Shown: piece by piece, positions 1-5,420 of the stretch
Layout of the letters: each line of letters begins with the position of its first letter
How positions within the stretch are numbered: the stretch's first letter is position 1
DNA from: JBOHER01 sp050701115
Lineage (GTDB): Bacteria; Actinomycetota; Actinomycetes; Mycobacteriales; Pseudonocardiaceae
Direction of reading: 5' to 3'
NCBI GenBank assembly: GCA_050701115.1
Contig: JBOHER010000005.1
Location: forward strand, 1 to 5,420
Length of the DNA stretch: 5,420 bases
Position numbers and translations under genes: made by a program
The notes under the pieces: generated by a model
What the model was told of the DNA's origin: nothing
The model's input: only the letters and a program-made list of their open reading frames with translations
The model's database searches: none

Positions 1-114
1 CTCATGCTCGCCGCGATGGAGGGTGCCCTCGTGCTCGCTCGCGCCACCGGCGATCCGGACGTGCTGGAGCGCGTCGGCGACAGCCTCGCCGAGCTGCTCA
101 GCAGGACGGACTGA
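1..114 (+). CDS. C-terminal end of a probable TetR-family transcriptional regulator (5' truncated by window)
   Basis: An open frame enters from the left edge in frame 1 and ends at TGA 112-114, giving 37 visible residues. The visible tail includes LAAMEGALVLARATGDPDVL followed by a helix ending in AELLSRTD. It resembles the last two helices of TetR-type repressors, where an 'EGA-hLLAR-x-GD-x-x-hL-xx-hG' pattern packs in the ligand-binding and dimerisation domain. The N-terminal helix-turn-helix that would prove the family lies outside the window, so the ligand and targets cannot be inferred. The codons are strongly GC-biased at the third position, like the other real genes here. It converges on the MmcQ/YjbR gene with a 79-bp gap, so the two are probably not co-regulated. 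The family call rests on this short tail only. Confidence 0.65.
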   Translation, partial: LMLAAMEGALVLARATGDPDVLERVGDSLAELLSRTD

Positions 115-138
115 GCGGCGCCTGGGCCCGAGGGCGCA

Positions 139-168
139 TCCTGGCCAGGACCGGCCGGGGTTCTCCCC
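139..168. terminator. Candidate (weak) bidirectional termination region between convergent genes
   Basis: The 79-bp gap between the TetR-type stop (114) and the MmcQ/YjbR stop (194) holds a perfect 12-bp palindrome, TCCTGGCCAGGA, at 139-150. A short GGGG-TTCT-CCCC hairpin follows at 157-168. A third small inverted repeat, AGCCG-GTG-CGGCT at 183-195, runs into the stop codon of the minus-strand gene. No U-tract follows on either strand, as is common for actinobacterial terminators. The stems are short and such repeats are frequent in GC-rich DNA, so terminator function is inferred from the convergent position. Confidence 0.25.
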
Positions 169-193
169 TGAGGTACAGGATCAGCCGGTGCGG

Positions 194-535
194 CTAAGCA
201 ATCGGGTGTTCTTCGACGAGTGCCTCCGGTGCCGACAGCCGCCAGGCCTCGTAGACGAGCTCGGCGAGTTTGTCGGCGTCGATGCCCGCCAGGTGAACGA
301 CTACCCAGCCGTACCCGCCGGACGTGAACTGAACCTCGAACACGTCCGGCCGTTCGGTCACGAGCGCGATCTGCTCCGCCAGCGTCTGCTTCAGACCGAC
401 CGTCTTGGTTCGTGGCCAGTAGTAGCCGAACCGCTTGCCGTGCACGCTGAAGGAGGTGTAGTCCCTGGCCTTCGCGCGCTCGACGCCGGCAAGTCGGTCC
501 ACCATCCGCAGGAACTGATCGCTCGGCACAGCCAT
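194..535 (-). CDS. MmcQ/YjbR family protein (small DNA-binding-like fold)
   Basis: This is a protein of about 113 residues from the ATG at 535. It matches the MmcQ/YjbR (DUF419) family: an N-terminal helix (FLRMVDRLAGV), then F-x-V-x-GKRF-YYW, a Leu-Lys strand (VGLKQTLAEQ), a 'RPDVFEVQF' segment, a 'GYGWVVVHL' strand and a C-terminal 'LAELVYEAWRLSAP' helix. Usual family length is 100-125 residues. YjbR-type proteins have a CyaY-like or double-wing fold, and DNA binding has been suggested but no reaction is established. No signal peptide or membrane segment is visible, so it should be cytosolic. The start is uncertain. In-frame GTG 565 and ATG 544 are also possible, none of the three has a clear Shine-Dalgarno, and a TGA lies upstream of GTG 565. 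ATG 535 best fits the usual family N-terminus, and leaderless translation is possible. It lies in the same direction as parC, 138 bp downstream of it (108 bp from GTG 565), with a hairpin between. A link to topoisomerase function is not shown. Confidence 0.85.
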   Translation of the reverse strand: MAVPSDQFLRMVDRLAGVERAKARDYTSFSVHGKRFGYYWPRTKTVGLKQTLAEQIALVTERPDVFEVQFTSGGYGWVVVHLAGIDADKLAELVYEAWRLSAPEALVEEHPIA

Positions 536-598
536 GCCGACCATTCTGGCGGAAGGCCCGGACACTCTGCGGATGCCGGATCAGGCACGGCCTCCAGC

Positions 599-643
599 GG
601 GCGCCACAGCAGCTCTGCTTCCGGGGCCCCCGAAGCGGCGCCC
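599..643 (-). terminator. Compound GC-rich hairpin after parC, candidate terminator
   Basis: About 30 bp past the parC stop lies a nested inverted repeat. The outer arms GGGCGCC (599-605) and GGCGCCC (637-643) are perfect complements. Inside, GCTTC (617-621) pairs with GAAGC (632-636) around a GGGGCCCC core (623-630), with one C-C mismatch on each flank of the core. On the right the inner and outer arms are contiguous; on the left they are separated by 11 unpaired bases, so the structure is one long bulged stem. No U-run follows in the minus-strand transcript. U-less terminators are common in actinobacteria, so this may end the parE-parC transcript. It could also be a 3' stability element with read-through into the MmcQ/YjbR gene. 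Confidence 0.4.
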
Positions 644-673
644 GGTCCTTACCGCCTGAGCGCCGATCAGCTC

Positions 674-3160
674 TCAGCCGCGTTCGATCAGGTGACCGAC
701 GACCTCCGGTCCGGGGTGCGCCGCACCCGAACCGTCCCGGCGCGGGTCCACATCGGGCAGTTCGACGGGATCGCCGTTCTCGGTCGCCCCTGCCGGGCGG
801 GGACCGATCCACGCCACCGCGAGGCCGGTCTCACCCTTGAGGAATCGTTGCGCGCGGACGCCCCCTGTCGCCCGGCCCTTCGCGGGGTACTCCGAGAAGG
901 GCGTCACCTTGACGCTGCTGCCGGTCACGGTCACCACCATCGGCTCGCCGTGCTCGGCGTCGTCGGTGCGCAGCGCGCCGAAGAACACCGCGTGCGTGTC
1001 CGCGCCGAGGTTGATCCCGGTCATCCCGCCGCCCTTGAGGCCCTGCGGCCGGACCAGCGATGCCGCGTAGCGAAGTAGGGATGCGGCGGAGGAGACGAAC
1101 GCGAGGGTCTCGCTCCCGTCGGCAAGCCAGGTGGCACCGATGACCTCATCGCCGTCCTTGAGGCTGATCACGTCGAACTCATCGGACCGCACCGGCCAAT
1201 CGGGCGTGCAGATCTTCACCATGCCCTGCCGGGTGCCGAGGGCGAGGCCCGATGCCCCCGTGCTCTGCTCGCCGAGCGGCGCGAGGCCGATCACCTTCTC
1301 GCCCTCGCGCAACGGGGCCAGTTCCCGCGCGGCCATCCCACCCCGCAGCGACACCGTGCCCGACTGCTCGGGCAACACGGGCAGCGGCAGCACGTCGGTT
1401 TTGAACGCTCTTCCCTGGTTGCTGATCAGCAGGACCTGGCCGCGAGCCGTCGAGTGCACAAGTGCGGACACCGCATCGTGTTTCACCCGGCCGCTGCGCC
1501 TGCGCACCTCGGTGGCCTCTTCGGATTCCGCTGCCGTCCTGGCCACCAGGCCCGTCGCGGACAGGATCACCTGGCAGGGATCATCGGCGACCTCGAGCGG
1601 CCCGGCCGGCTTGGCGGCGGCGAGCACCTCTTTCAGGTCGCCGTCGATCAGCGCCGTGCGCCGCTCGGTGGGAAAGTCCTTCGCGATCCTGGCCAACTCG
1701 CTGGACACCAGCTTCTTGAGCACGGATTCGTCGTCGAGGATCTTGGACAGTTCGGCGATCTCTGCGCGAAGCCGGTCCTGCTCGGCTTCCAGTTCGAGCT
1801 TGTCGTATTTGGTGAGCCGGCGCAGTGGGGTGTCGAGAATGTAGGTCGCCTGGATCTCCGACAGCGCGAACTGCCGCATCAGGCCTTCCTTGGCTGCCTG
1901 CGCGTTCTCGCTGCCCCGGATCAGTTTGATCACCTTGTCGATGTCCAGCAGGGCCTTGAGCAGGCCCTCGACCAGGTGCAGGCGGTCCTCCCGCTTGCGG
2001 CGGCGGTACCTTGTCCGGCGGGTGACGACCTCGTACCGGTGCCGGAGGAACACCTCGAGCAAGGCTTTGAGCCCCAACGTCTGTGGGTGGCCGTCTACCA
2101 GCACCAGGTTGTTGATCCCGAAGGACTGCTCCATCGGCGTGAGCCGGTACAGGTCGGCCAGCAGGGCCTGCGGGTTCACGCCGACCTTGCATTCGATGAC
2201 CAGGCGGGTGCCGTTCTCCCGGTCGGTCAGGTCCTTGACGTCAGCGATGCCGGTGAGGCGCTTGGACTTGTTCACCTCGTCGGTGATCTTCTCGATGATC
2301 TTCTCCGGGCCTACCGCGTAGGGCAGTTCGGTGACCGTGATGGCTTGCCCGCCACGGCTGCCCTGCAGCGGACCGACCTCGACCTTCGCGCGCATCCGAA
2401 CCACGCCGCGGCCGGTTTCGTAGGCCTTGCGCACCTCGTCCAGGCCGAGCAGGGTCCCGCCGGTGGGCAGGTCGGGGCCGGGCACGAACTCCATCAGCTT
2501 GTCCAGCGTCGCGTCGGGATGGGTGATCAGCCAGCGCGCGGCGGCGATCACCTCGCCGAGGTTGTGCGGGATCATGTTGGTGGCCATGCCGACCGCAATC
2601 CCCGATGTGCCGTTGACGAGCAGATTGGGGAACGCCGCGGGCAGGACGGAGGGCTCCTGGAGTGACCCGTCGTAGTTGGGCCGGAAGTCGACGGTGTCCT
2701 CGCCGAGTTCGCCGACCAGCAGCATCGCCTCGGGGGACAGGCGAGCCTCGGTGTACCTGCTCGCGGCCGGTCCGTCGTCTGGGCTCCCATAATTTCCGTG
2801 CCCGTCGACCAGGGGCACGTTCATCGAGAAGTCCTGCGCGAGGCGGACCATCGCGTCGTAGATCGCCCCGTCGCCGTGCGGGTGGTACTTGCCCATCACG
2901 TCGCCTACGACCCGGGCGGACTTCACGTAGGCATGGGTGGGCCGGTAACCGTTTTCGTTCATGGAGAACAGGATTCGGCGGTGTACCGGCTTGAGGCCGT
3001 CGCGGGCGTCGGGCAGCGCGCGGGAGTAGATGACCGAGTAGGCGTACTCCAGGTAGGAGTCTTCGATCTCCGTTTTGAGCGCGTTGTCGAACACCTGCGC
3101 GCCTGCCTGGTCGAAGGCCGAAGGGTCGACCTTGGTCGTGGTGGCTTTGCGACGGGCCAT
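674..3160 (-). CDS. parC: DNA topoisomerase IV subunit A (type IIA topoisomerase; often annotated 'DNA gyrase subunit A')
   Basis: This 828-residue protein is the DNA-cleaving subunit of a type IIA topoisomerase; with ParE it should form an A2B2 enzyme that decatenates chromosomes and relaxes supercoils. Start: ATG 3158-3160, with AAGGAG 11 bases upstream. The breakage-reunion domain begins near residue 35 (YLEYAYSVIYSRALPDARDGLKPVHRR is spread over about 36-62). The quinolone-region motif GKYHPHGDGAIYD spans 90-102. The catalytic pair is Arg135-Tyr136 in ASRYTEARL, and the DNA-wedging Ile188 lies in GTSGIAVGMATN. A coiled-coil arm and C-gate follow at about 360-500, including a basic RRTRYRRRKRED stretch (381-392). 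A beta-pinwheel C-terminal domain covers about 526-790. It lacks a canonical QRRGGKG box; the equivalent site reads VRRRSGRVK (552-560), which favours Topo IV over gyrase. The last blade has GRATGGVRAQRF (762-773). A flexible tail (788-828) contains ELPDVDPRRDGSG. The protein is full length with no frameshift. It follows parE by 31 bp and is surely co-transcribed with it. Confidence 0.93.
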   Translation of the reverse strand: MARRKATTTKVDPSAFDQAGAQVFDNALKTEIEDSYLEYAYSVIYSRALPDARDGLKPVHRRILFSMNENGYRPTHAYVKSARVVGDVMGKYHPHGDGAIYDAMVRLAQDFSMNVPLVDGHGNYGSPDDGPAASRYTEARLSPEAMLLVGELGEDTVDFRPNYDGSLQEPSVLPAAFPNLLVNGTSGIAVGMATNMIPHNLGEVIAAARWLITHPDATLDKLMEFVPGPDLPTGGTLLGLDEVRKAYETGRGVVRMRAKVEVGPLQGSRGGQAITVTELPYAVGPEKIIEKITDEVNKSKRLTGIADVKDLTDRENGTRLVIECKVGVNPQALLADLYRLTPMEQSFGINNLVLVDGHPQTLGLKALLEVFLRHRYEVVTRRTRYRRRKREDRLHLVEGLLKALLDIDKVIKLIRGSENAQAAKEGLMRQFALSEIQATYILDTPLRRLTKYDKLELEAEQDRLRAEIAELSKILDDESVLKKLVSSELARIAKDFPTERRTALIDGDLKEVLAAAKPAGPLEVADDPCQVILSATGLVARTAAESEEATEVRRRSGRVKHDAVSALVHSTARGQVLLISNQGRAFKTDVLPLPVLPEQSGTVSLRGGMAARELAPLREGEKVIGLAPLGEQSTGASGLALGTRQGMVKICTPDWPVRSDEFDVISLKDGDEVIGATWLADGSETLAFVSSAASLLRYAASLVRPQGLKGGGMTGINLGADTHAVFFGALRTDDAEHGEPMVVTVTGSSVKVTPFSEYPAKGRATGGVRAQRFLKGETGLAVAWIGPRPAGATENGDPVELPDVDPRRDGSGAAHPGPEVVGHLIERG

Positions 3161-3171
3161 GGGTCAACGAT

Positions 3172-3177
3172 CTCCTT
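3172..3177 (-). promoter_or_regulatory. Shine-Dalgarno site of parC in the parE-parC spacer
   Basis: On the minus strand AAGGAG lies inside the 31-bp spacer between the parE stop (3192-3194) and the parC ATG (3158-3160), with 11 bases to the start codon. It is the strongest ribosome-binding site in the window. It fixes the parC start and excludes the ATG at 3167, which is in another frame. No promoter-like sequence fits in this spacer, so parC is probably translated independently from the mRNA it shares with parE. Confidence 0.8.
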
Positions 3178-3191
3178 GCTGAGCTTGCGAG

Positions 3192-5249
3192 TCAGGCGTC
3201 GATCGCGGCGCGGTCGACCCGCGCGGCGGACTCGACGAGCCAGTTTCGGCGAGGTTCGACCTTCTCGCCCATGAGCAGTTCCAGCGCTGCTTCCGCGGCA
3301 TCGGCGTCGTCCAGGGTGATGCGCCGAACCGAGCGGGTCGCTGGGTTCATCGTGGTCTCCCACAACTCGGCGGCGTCCATCTCGCCGAGCCCCTTGAACC
3401 GGGGGACCGGGGTGACGATCTGCTTGCCTGCCTTCTCCAGCCGGGCGACGGTGGTCTCCATTTCCCGCTGGGTGAAGGTGAAGTGCGTTTCCGGGTTGCG
3501 TCCCTTGGTGGTGATCTTGTGCAGCGGCGGCATGGCCGCGTACAGCCGCCCATCCTCGATGACCGGGCGCATGTACTTGGCGAACAGGGTGATGAGCAGG
3601 GTCCGGATGTGCGACCCGTCGACGTCCGCGTCGGCCATCAGGATGACTCGTCCGTAGCGCATGGCGGGCAGGTCGAAGGTCCGCCCGGTGCCCGCGCCGA
3701 GCACCTGCACGATGGCGGAGATCTCGGCGTTCTTGAGGGTGTCGCCCAGGCTGGCCTTCTGCACGTTGAGGATCTTTCCGCGCAGCGGCAGCAGGGCCTG
3801 GTATTCGGAAACCCGCGCCATGCGGGCCGAGCCCAGGGCGCTGTCGCCTTCCACGAGAAAGAGTTCGCTGCGGGCGATGCCGGTGGTGCGGCAGTCCACG
3901 AGTTTCGGCGGCATGGCCGCACCTTCGAGCGCGGTCTTGCGGCGAGCGGCGTCCTTCTGCTGCTTCTGGACCAGGCGGACCCTGGCGGCGTCTACGACCT
4001 TCTGCAGGACGATCTTCGCCTCCGCCTTGGTCTTGCGAGCCTCGACCCAGGACTTGATGTGGCGTTCCACCAGACCCTGGACGACCTTGGTGATGCCCGC
4101 GGTGGACAGTTCGTCCTTGGTCTGCGAGGTGAACTGTGGTTCTGGGATCCGGACGTGGATGACCGCGGTCATCCCCTCCAGCGCGTCGTCGAGGGTCGGC
4201 AGGTCCTCCTTCGGCTTGAGCAGGCCTCGGGTCTTCGAGATCGCATCCTGCATGGCGCGCAACACTGCCCGGTCGAAGCCCTTGCGGTGGGTGCCGCCGT
4301 GCACGTTGCGGATCGTGTTGGTGAAGCACTCGACCGTCCGCTCGTACCCGGTGCCCCAGCGCAACGCGATCTCCACCTCGGCGTGGCGTTGCACTCCTGC
4401 CTGCATGACACCGTTGGCATCCGCCGCGTTCTCCTTGTAGGTGCCTTCCCCGGTGATCAGGACGGTCCCCGAGACCGGCTTTTCGCTCGCCGGAGCGAGG
4501 AAGTCCACCATGTCGGACAGGCCGTTCGGAAACTGGAACGTCTCCTCGTTGATCGCGCCGTCGATGGCGGTGCGCAGCACGTAGCTGACGCCGGGGACGA
4601 GGAACGCGGTGTTGCGCAGCTTCGCGCGCACCGCCTGCACGTCCAGCGCCGCGCCGGTTTCGAAGTAGCGGGAGTCATACCAGTAGCGGATGGACGTCCC
4701 GGTCCGGTGGCCGCGCTTCATCTTCCCGGTGATCCGCAGGCCGGACTGACGGGTGAACCTGGCCTTGGGGCCGGGGCCGTCAAATACTCCGGGCGTGCCG
4801 TGGGCGAAGGACATTTCGTGCACCTTGCCGTCGCGCTTCACGGTCACGTCGAACCGGTGGGACAGCGCGTTCACCGCCGAGGCGCCCACCCCGTGCAGCC
4901 CACCCGAGGTCTTGTAGCCCGACCCGCCGAACTTGCCACCGGCATGCAGCCGGGTCAGCACCAGCTCGACACCGGACAAGCCGGACTTCGCGTGCACCCC
5001 GGTCGGGATACCGCGGCCGTCGTCGTCCACCTGGACGCTGCCGTCCGCGTGCAGGGTCACCACGATCCTGCCGGCGTGACCGGCGACGCCCTCATCGGTC
5101 GAGTTGTCCACGACTTCGGCGAACAGATGATTGATGCCGCGGCTGTCGGTGGACCCGATGTACATGCCGGGTCGCTTCCGAACCGCTTCCAGGCCCTCGA
5201 GGTGCGTGAGATCGTCGGCTCCGTAGAGGGGCTCAGCGGAAGCAGTCAC
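3192..5249 (-). CDS. parE: DNA topoisomerase IV subunit B (ATPase/TOPRIM; often annotated 'DNA gyrase subunit B')
   Basis: This 685-residue protein is the ATP-driven clamp and TOPRIM subunit that pairs with ParC. Numbering is from GTG 5249. The GHKL ATPase domain covers about 10-200: Glu45 (catalytic base position) and Asn49 in AEVVDNSTDEG, DDGRGIP at 76-82, the HAGGKFGG lid at 102-109 and GGLHGVGASAVNALS at 116-130. The transducer domain ends in the QTK loop (376-378), whose Lys378 should contact the ATP gamma phosphate. The TOPRIM domain has EGDSA (467-471, metal-binding Glu467), PLRGKILNVQKA (488-499) and DADVDGSHIRTLL with Asp540 and Asp542. The PRFKGLGEM tail block is at 616-624. It lacks the large TOPRIM insertion of enterobacterial GyrB. 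Start choice: the GTG has GGGAG 9-10 bases upstream. The in-frame ATG at 5297 would add 16 residues, has no ribosome-binding site, and its codon lies partly in a hairpin stem. The conserved homologous sequence begins near the GTG (TASAEPLYGADDL). It is the first gene of the parE-parC operon. Confidence 0.93.
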   Translation of the reverse strand: MTASAEPLYGADDLTHLEGLEAVRKRPGMYIGSTDSRGINHLFAEVVDNSTDEGVAGHAGRIVVTLHADGSVQVDDDGRGIPTGVHAKSGLSGVELVLTRLHAGGKFGGSGYKTSGGLHGVGASAVNALSHRFDVTVKRDGKVHEMSFAHGTPGVFDGPGPKARFTRQSGLRITGKMKRGHRTGTSIRYWYDSRYFETGAALDVQAVRAKLRNTAFLVPGVSYVLRTAIDGAINEETFQFPNGLSDMVDFLAPASEKPVSGTVLITGEGTYKENAADANGVMQAGVQRHAEVEIALRWGTGYERTVECFTNTIRNVHGGTHRKGFDRAVLRAMQDAISKTRGLLKPKEDLPTLDDALEGMTAVIHVRIPEPQFTSQTKDELSTAGITKVVQGLVERHIKSWVEARKTKAEAKIVLQKVVDAARVRLVQKQQKDAARRKTALEGAAMPPKLVDCRTTGIARSELFLVEGDSALGSARMARVSEYQALLPLRGKILNVQKASLGDTLKNAEISAIVQVLGAGTGRTFDLPAMRYGRVILMADADVDGSHIRTLLITLFAKYMRPVIEDGRLYAAMPPLHKITTKGRNPETHFTFTQREMETTVARLEKAGKQIVTPVPRFKGLGEMDAAELWETTMNPATRSVRRITLDDADAAEAALELLMGEKVEPRRNWLVESAARVDRAAIDA

Positions 5250-5258
5250 AGCGTCGTT

Positions 5259-5263
5259 CTCCC
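5259..5263 (-). promoter_or_regulatory. Shine-Dalgarno site selecting the parE GTG start
   Basis: On the minus strand GGGAG, within CTGGGAGAACGAC, precedes the GTG at 5247-5249 by about 9 bases. The upstream ATG at 5295-5297 has no comparable purine-rich site at the right distance. This is the main sequence reason for calling the 685-residue ParE rather than the 701-residue form. Confidence 0.6.
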
Positions 5264-5274
5264 AGGTCGGGGCG

Positions 5275-5296
5275 TGCGGGCGTGCCTTCGCCCGCA
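5275..5296 (-). repeat. Perfect 8-bp-stem hairpin in the parE 5' leader
   Basis: TGCGGGCG (5275-5282) and CGCCCGCA (5289-5296) are perfect reverse complements separated by six bases. In the parE mRNA this gives a GC-rich stem with an AAGGCA loop. It ends 25 bases before the GTG start, leaving the ribosome-binding site just outside. The stem includes two bases of the alternative ATG at 5295-5297. It could be a leader stability element, an attenuator-like structure or a protein-binding inverted repeat; no U-tract follows. The inverted repeat is directly seen, but its function is inference. Confidence 0.5.
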
Positions 5297-5315
5297 TGGT
5301 CGGCGCGCTGGCTCA

Positions 5316-5336
5316 CCGGCCATGCACCATGGGTGG
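5316..5336. promoter_or_regulatory. Operator-like imperfect inverted repeat upstream of parE
   Basis: CCGGCCATG (5316-5324) and CATGGGTGG (5328-5336) form an inverted repeat around a 3-bp centre. Seven of nine positions are complementary, and the inner CCATG/CATGG arms (5320-5332) are perfect. It directly abuts the only TANNNT hexamer found in the parE upstream strand, so it would lie over the transcription start if that hexamer is the -10. This placement is typical for a repressor site, but short inverted repeats are common by chance and no known operator consensus is recognised. Confidence 0.25.
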
Positions 5337-5342
5337 AGACTA
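5337..5342 (-). promoter_or_regulatory. Weak candidate -10 hexamer for the parE-parC operon
   Basis: On the minus strand TAGTCT matches the actinobacterial TANNNT -10 pattern and is the only such match between 5250 and 5420 on that strand. It would give a leader of about 80 bases. No good -35 lies 16-19 bases upstream: TTGTCG is present but only 11 bases away. The true promoter may lie beyond the right edge of the window. Confidence 0.2.
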
Positions 5343-5420
5343 TCTGGGCAGCCCGACAACTCCGTGCATTGCTCGCCCGACATGCTCCAGGTCACTGTGG
5401 CGCGGTGGGGGAGCTGAAGG
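5343..5420. other. Right-edge intergenic sequence, no gene supported
   Basis: This edge segment is upstream of parE. The plus-strand frame from ATG 5296 stays open to the edge (41 codons) but has mixed third-position bases unlike the neighbouring genes and no recognisable motif. A minus-strand frame entering from the right ends at a TAG at 5340-5342 and is equally unconvincing. Purine-rich bases near 5406-5420 could be the ribosome-binding region of a divergent gene beyond the window, but this cannot be tested here. Confidence 0.3.

Noticed and set aside
23..1078. 351-codon plus-strand frame spanning the left edge, the MmcQ/YjbR gene and the end of parC
   Set aside because: It overlaps three better-supported genes in conflicting frames or strands, and its product is low-complexity and Arg/Pro/Ala-rich.
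1454..2665. 403-codon plus-strand open frame opposite parC
   Set aside because: It is an antisense shadow of parC, with composition dictated by the parC codons and no recognisable motif.
3161..3191. Possible ParE-ParC fusion or translational coupling by stop/start overlap
   Set aside because: The genes are separated by 31 bp with an in-frame stop and a strong separate ribosome-binding site. They are two ordinary subunit genes.
2959..4329. 456-codon minus-strand frame overlapping the parE-parC junction
   Set aside because: It is a +1/-1 shadow of parE and parC, very rich in Arg, Pro, Gly and His. The true frames carry all the motifs, so it is not a frameshifted fusion.
674..5249. Calling the pair DNA gyrase (gyrA/gyrB)
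   Set aside because: The canonical QRRGGKG box is missing in the A subunit, and the B subunit has the ParE-like compact TOPRIM with PLRGKILN. Topoisomerase IV fits better, although the families are close and a whole-genome check would settle it.
3483..5417. 644-codon plus-strand open frame opposite parE
   Set aside because: It lies antisense to the strongly conserved parE gene, and its translation shows no recognisable domain. Long antisense open frames are expected in very GC-rich coding DNA.
5296..5420. Plus-strand small frame at the right edge (41 codons, open to the edge)
   Set aside because: It has no ribosome-binding site, mixed third-codon-position composition unlike the real genes, and no motif. 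The region is better explained as the parE control region.
1..5420. CRISPR arrays, tRNA/rRNA genes, insertion sequences, integrase sites or phage genes
   Set aside because: No regularly spaced repeats, terminal inverted repeats, transposase motifs or RNA-gene signatures are visible on either strand.

Overview
The window comes from a high-GC actinobacterium. The GC-rich codon third positions, GTG start codons, and the sequence style of the topoisomerase subunits point to an actinomycete, possibly Pseudonocardiaceae (Amycolatopsis-like) or Streptomyces-like. The genus is inferred from protein style only. Almost the whole window is an ordinary chromosomal housekeeping locus, and I see no phage, transposon, CRISPR array, tRNA or rRNA.

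Layout, left to right. (1) Positions 1-114, plus strand: the last 37 codons and stop of a gene that enters from the left, probably a TetR-family regulator. (2) Positions 115-193: a short convergent intergenic region with small inverted repeats. (3) About 194-535, minus strand: a small MmcQ/YjbR-fold protein. (4) Positions 566-673: a 108-bp gap holding a compound GC-rich hairpin just past the parC stop. (5) Positions 674-3160, minus strand: the A subunit of a type IIA topoisomerase, called ParC. (6) Positions 3161-3191: a 31-bp spacer carrying a strong Shine-Dalgarno sequence for parC. (7) Positions 3192-5249, minus strand: the B subunit (ParE, ATPase plus TOPRIM). (8) Positions 5250-5420: the upstream leader and control region of parE, with a perfect 8-bp-stem hairpin, a weak -10 candidate and an operator-like inverted repeat.

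The core unit is a parE-parC operon read right to left. ParE binds and hydrolyses ATP, ParC cuts and rejoins DNA through Tyr136, and the A2B2 enzyme should decatenate daughter chromosomes and relax supercoils. I prefer topoisomerase IV to gyrase because the first C-terminal blade of ParC lacks the canonical QRRGGKG GyrA box and because ParE has no large TOPRIM insertion. Many databases label such genes 'DNA gyrase subunit A/B'.

No undescribed system is evident. The most useful second looks are a Gly at the key quinolone-contact position of ParC, the degenerate GyrA box, and the structured leader of parE, which also bears on the choice of parE start codon.
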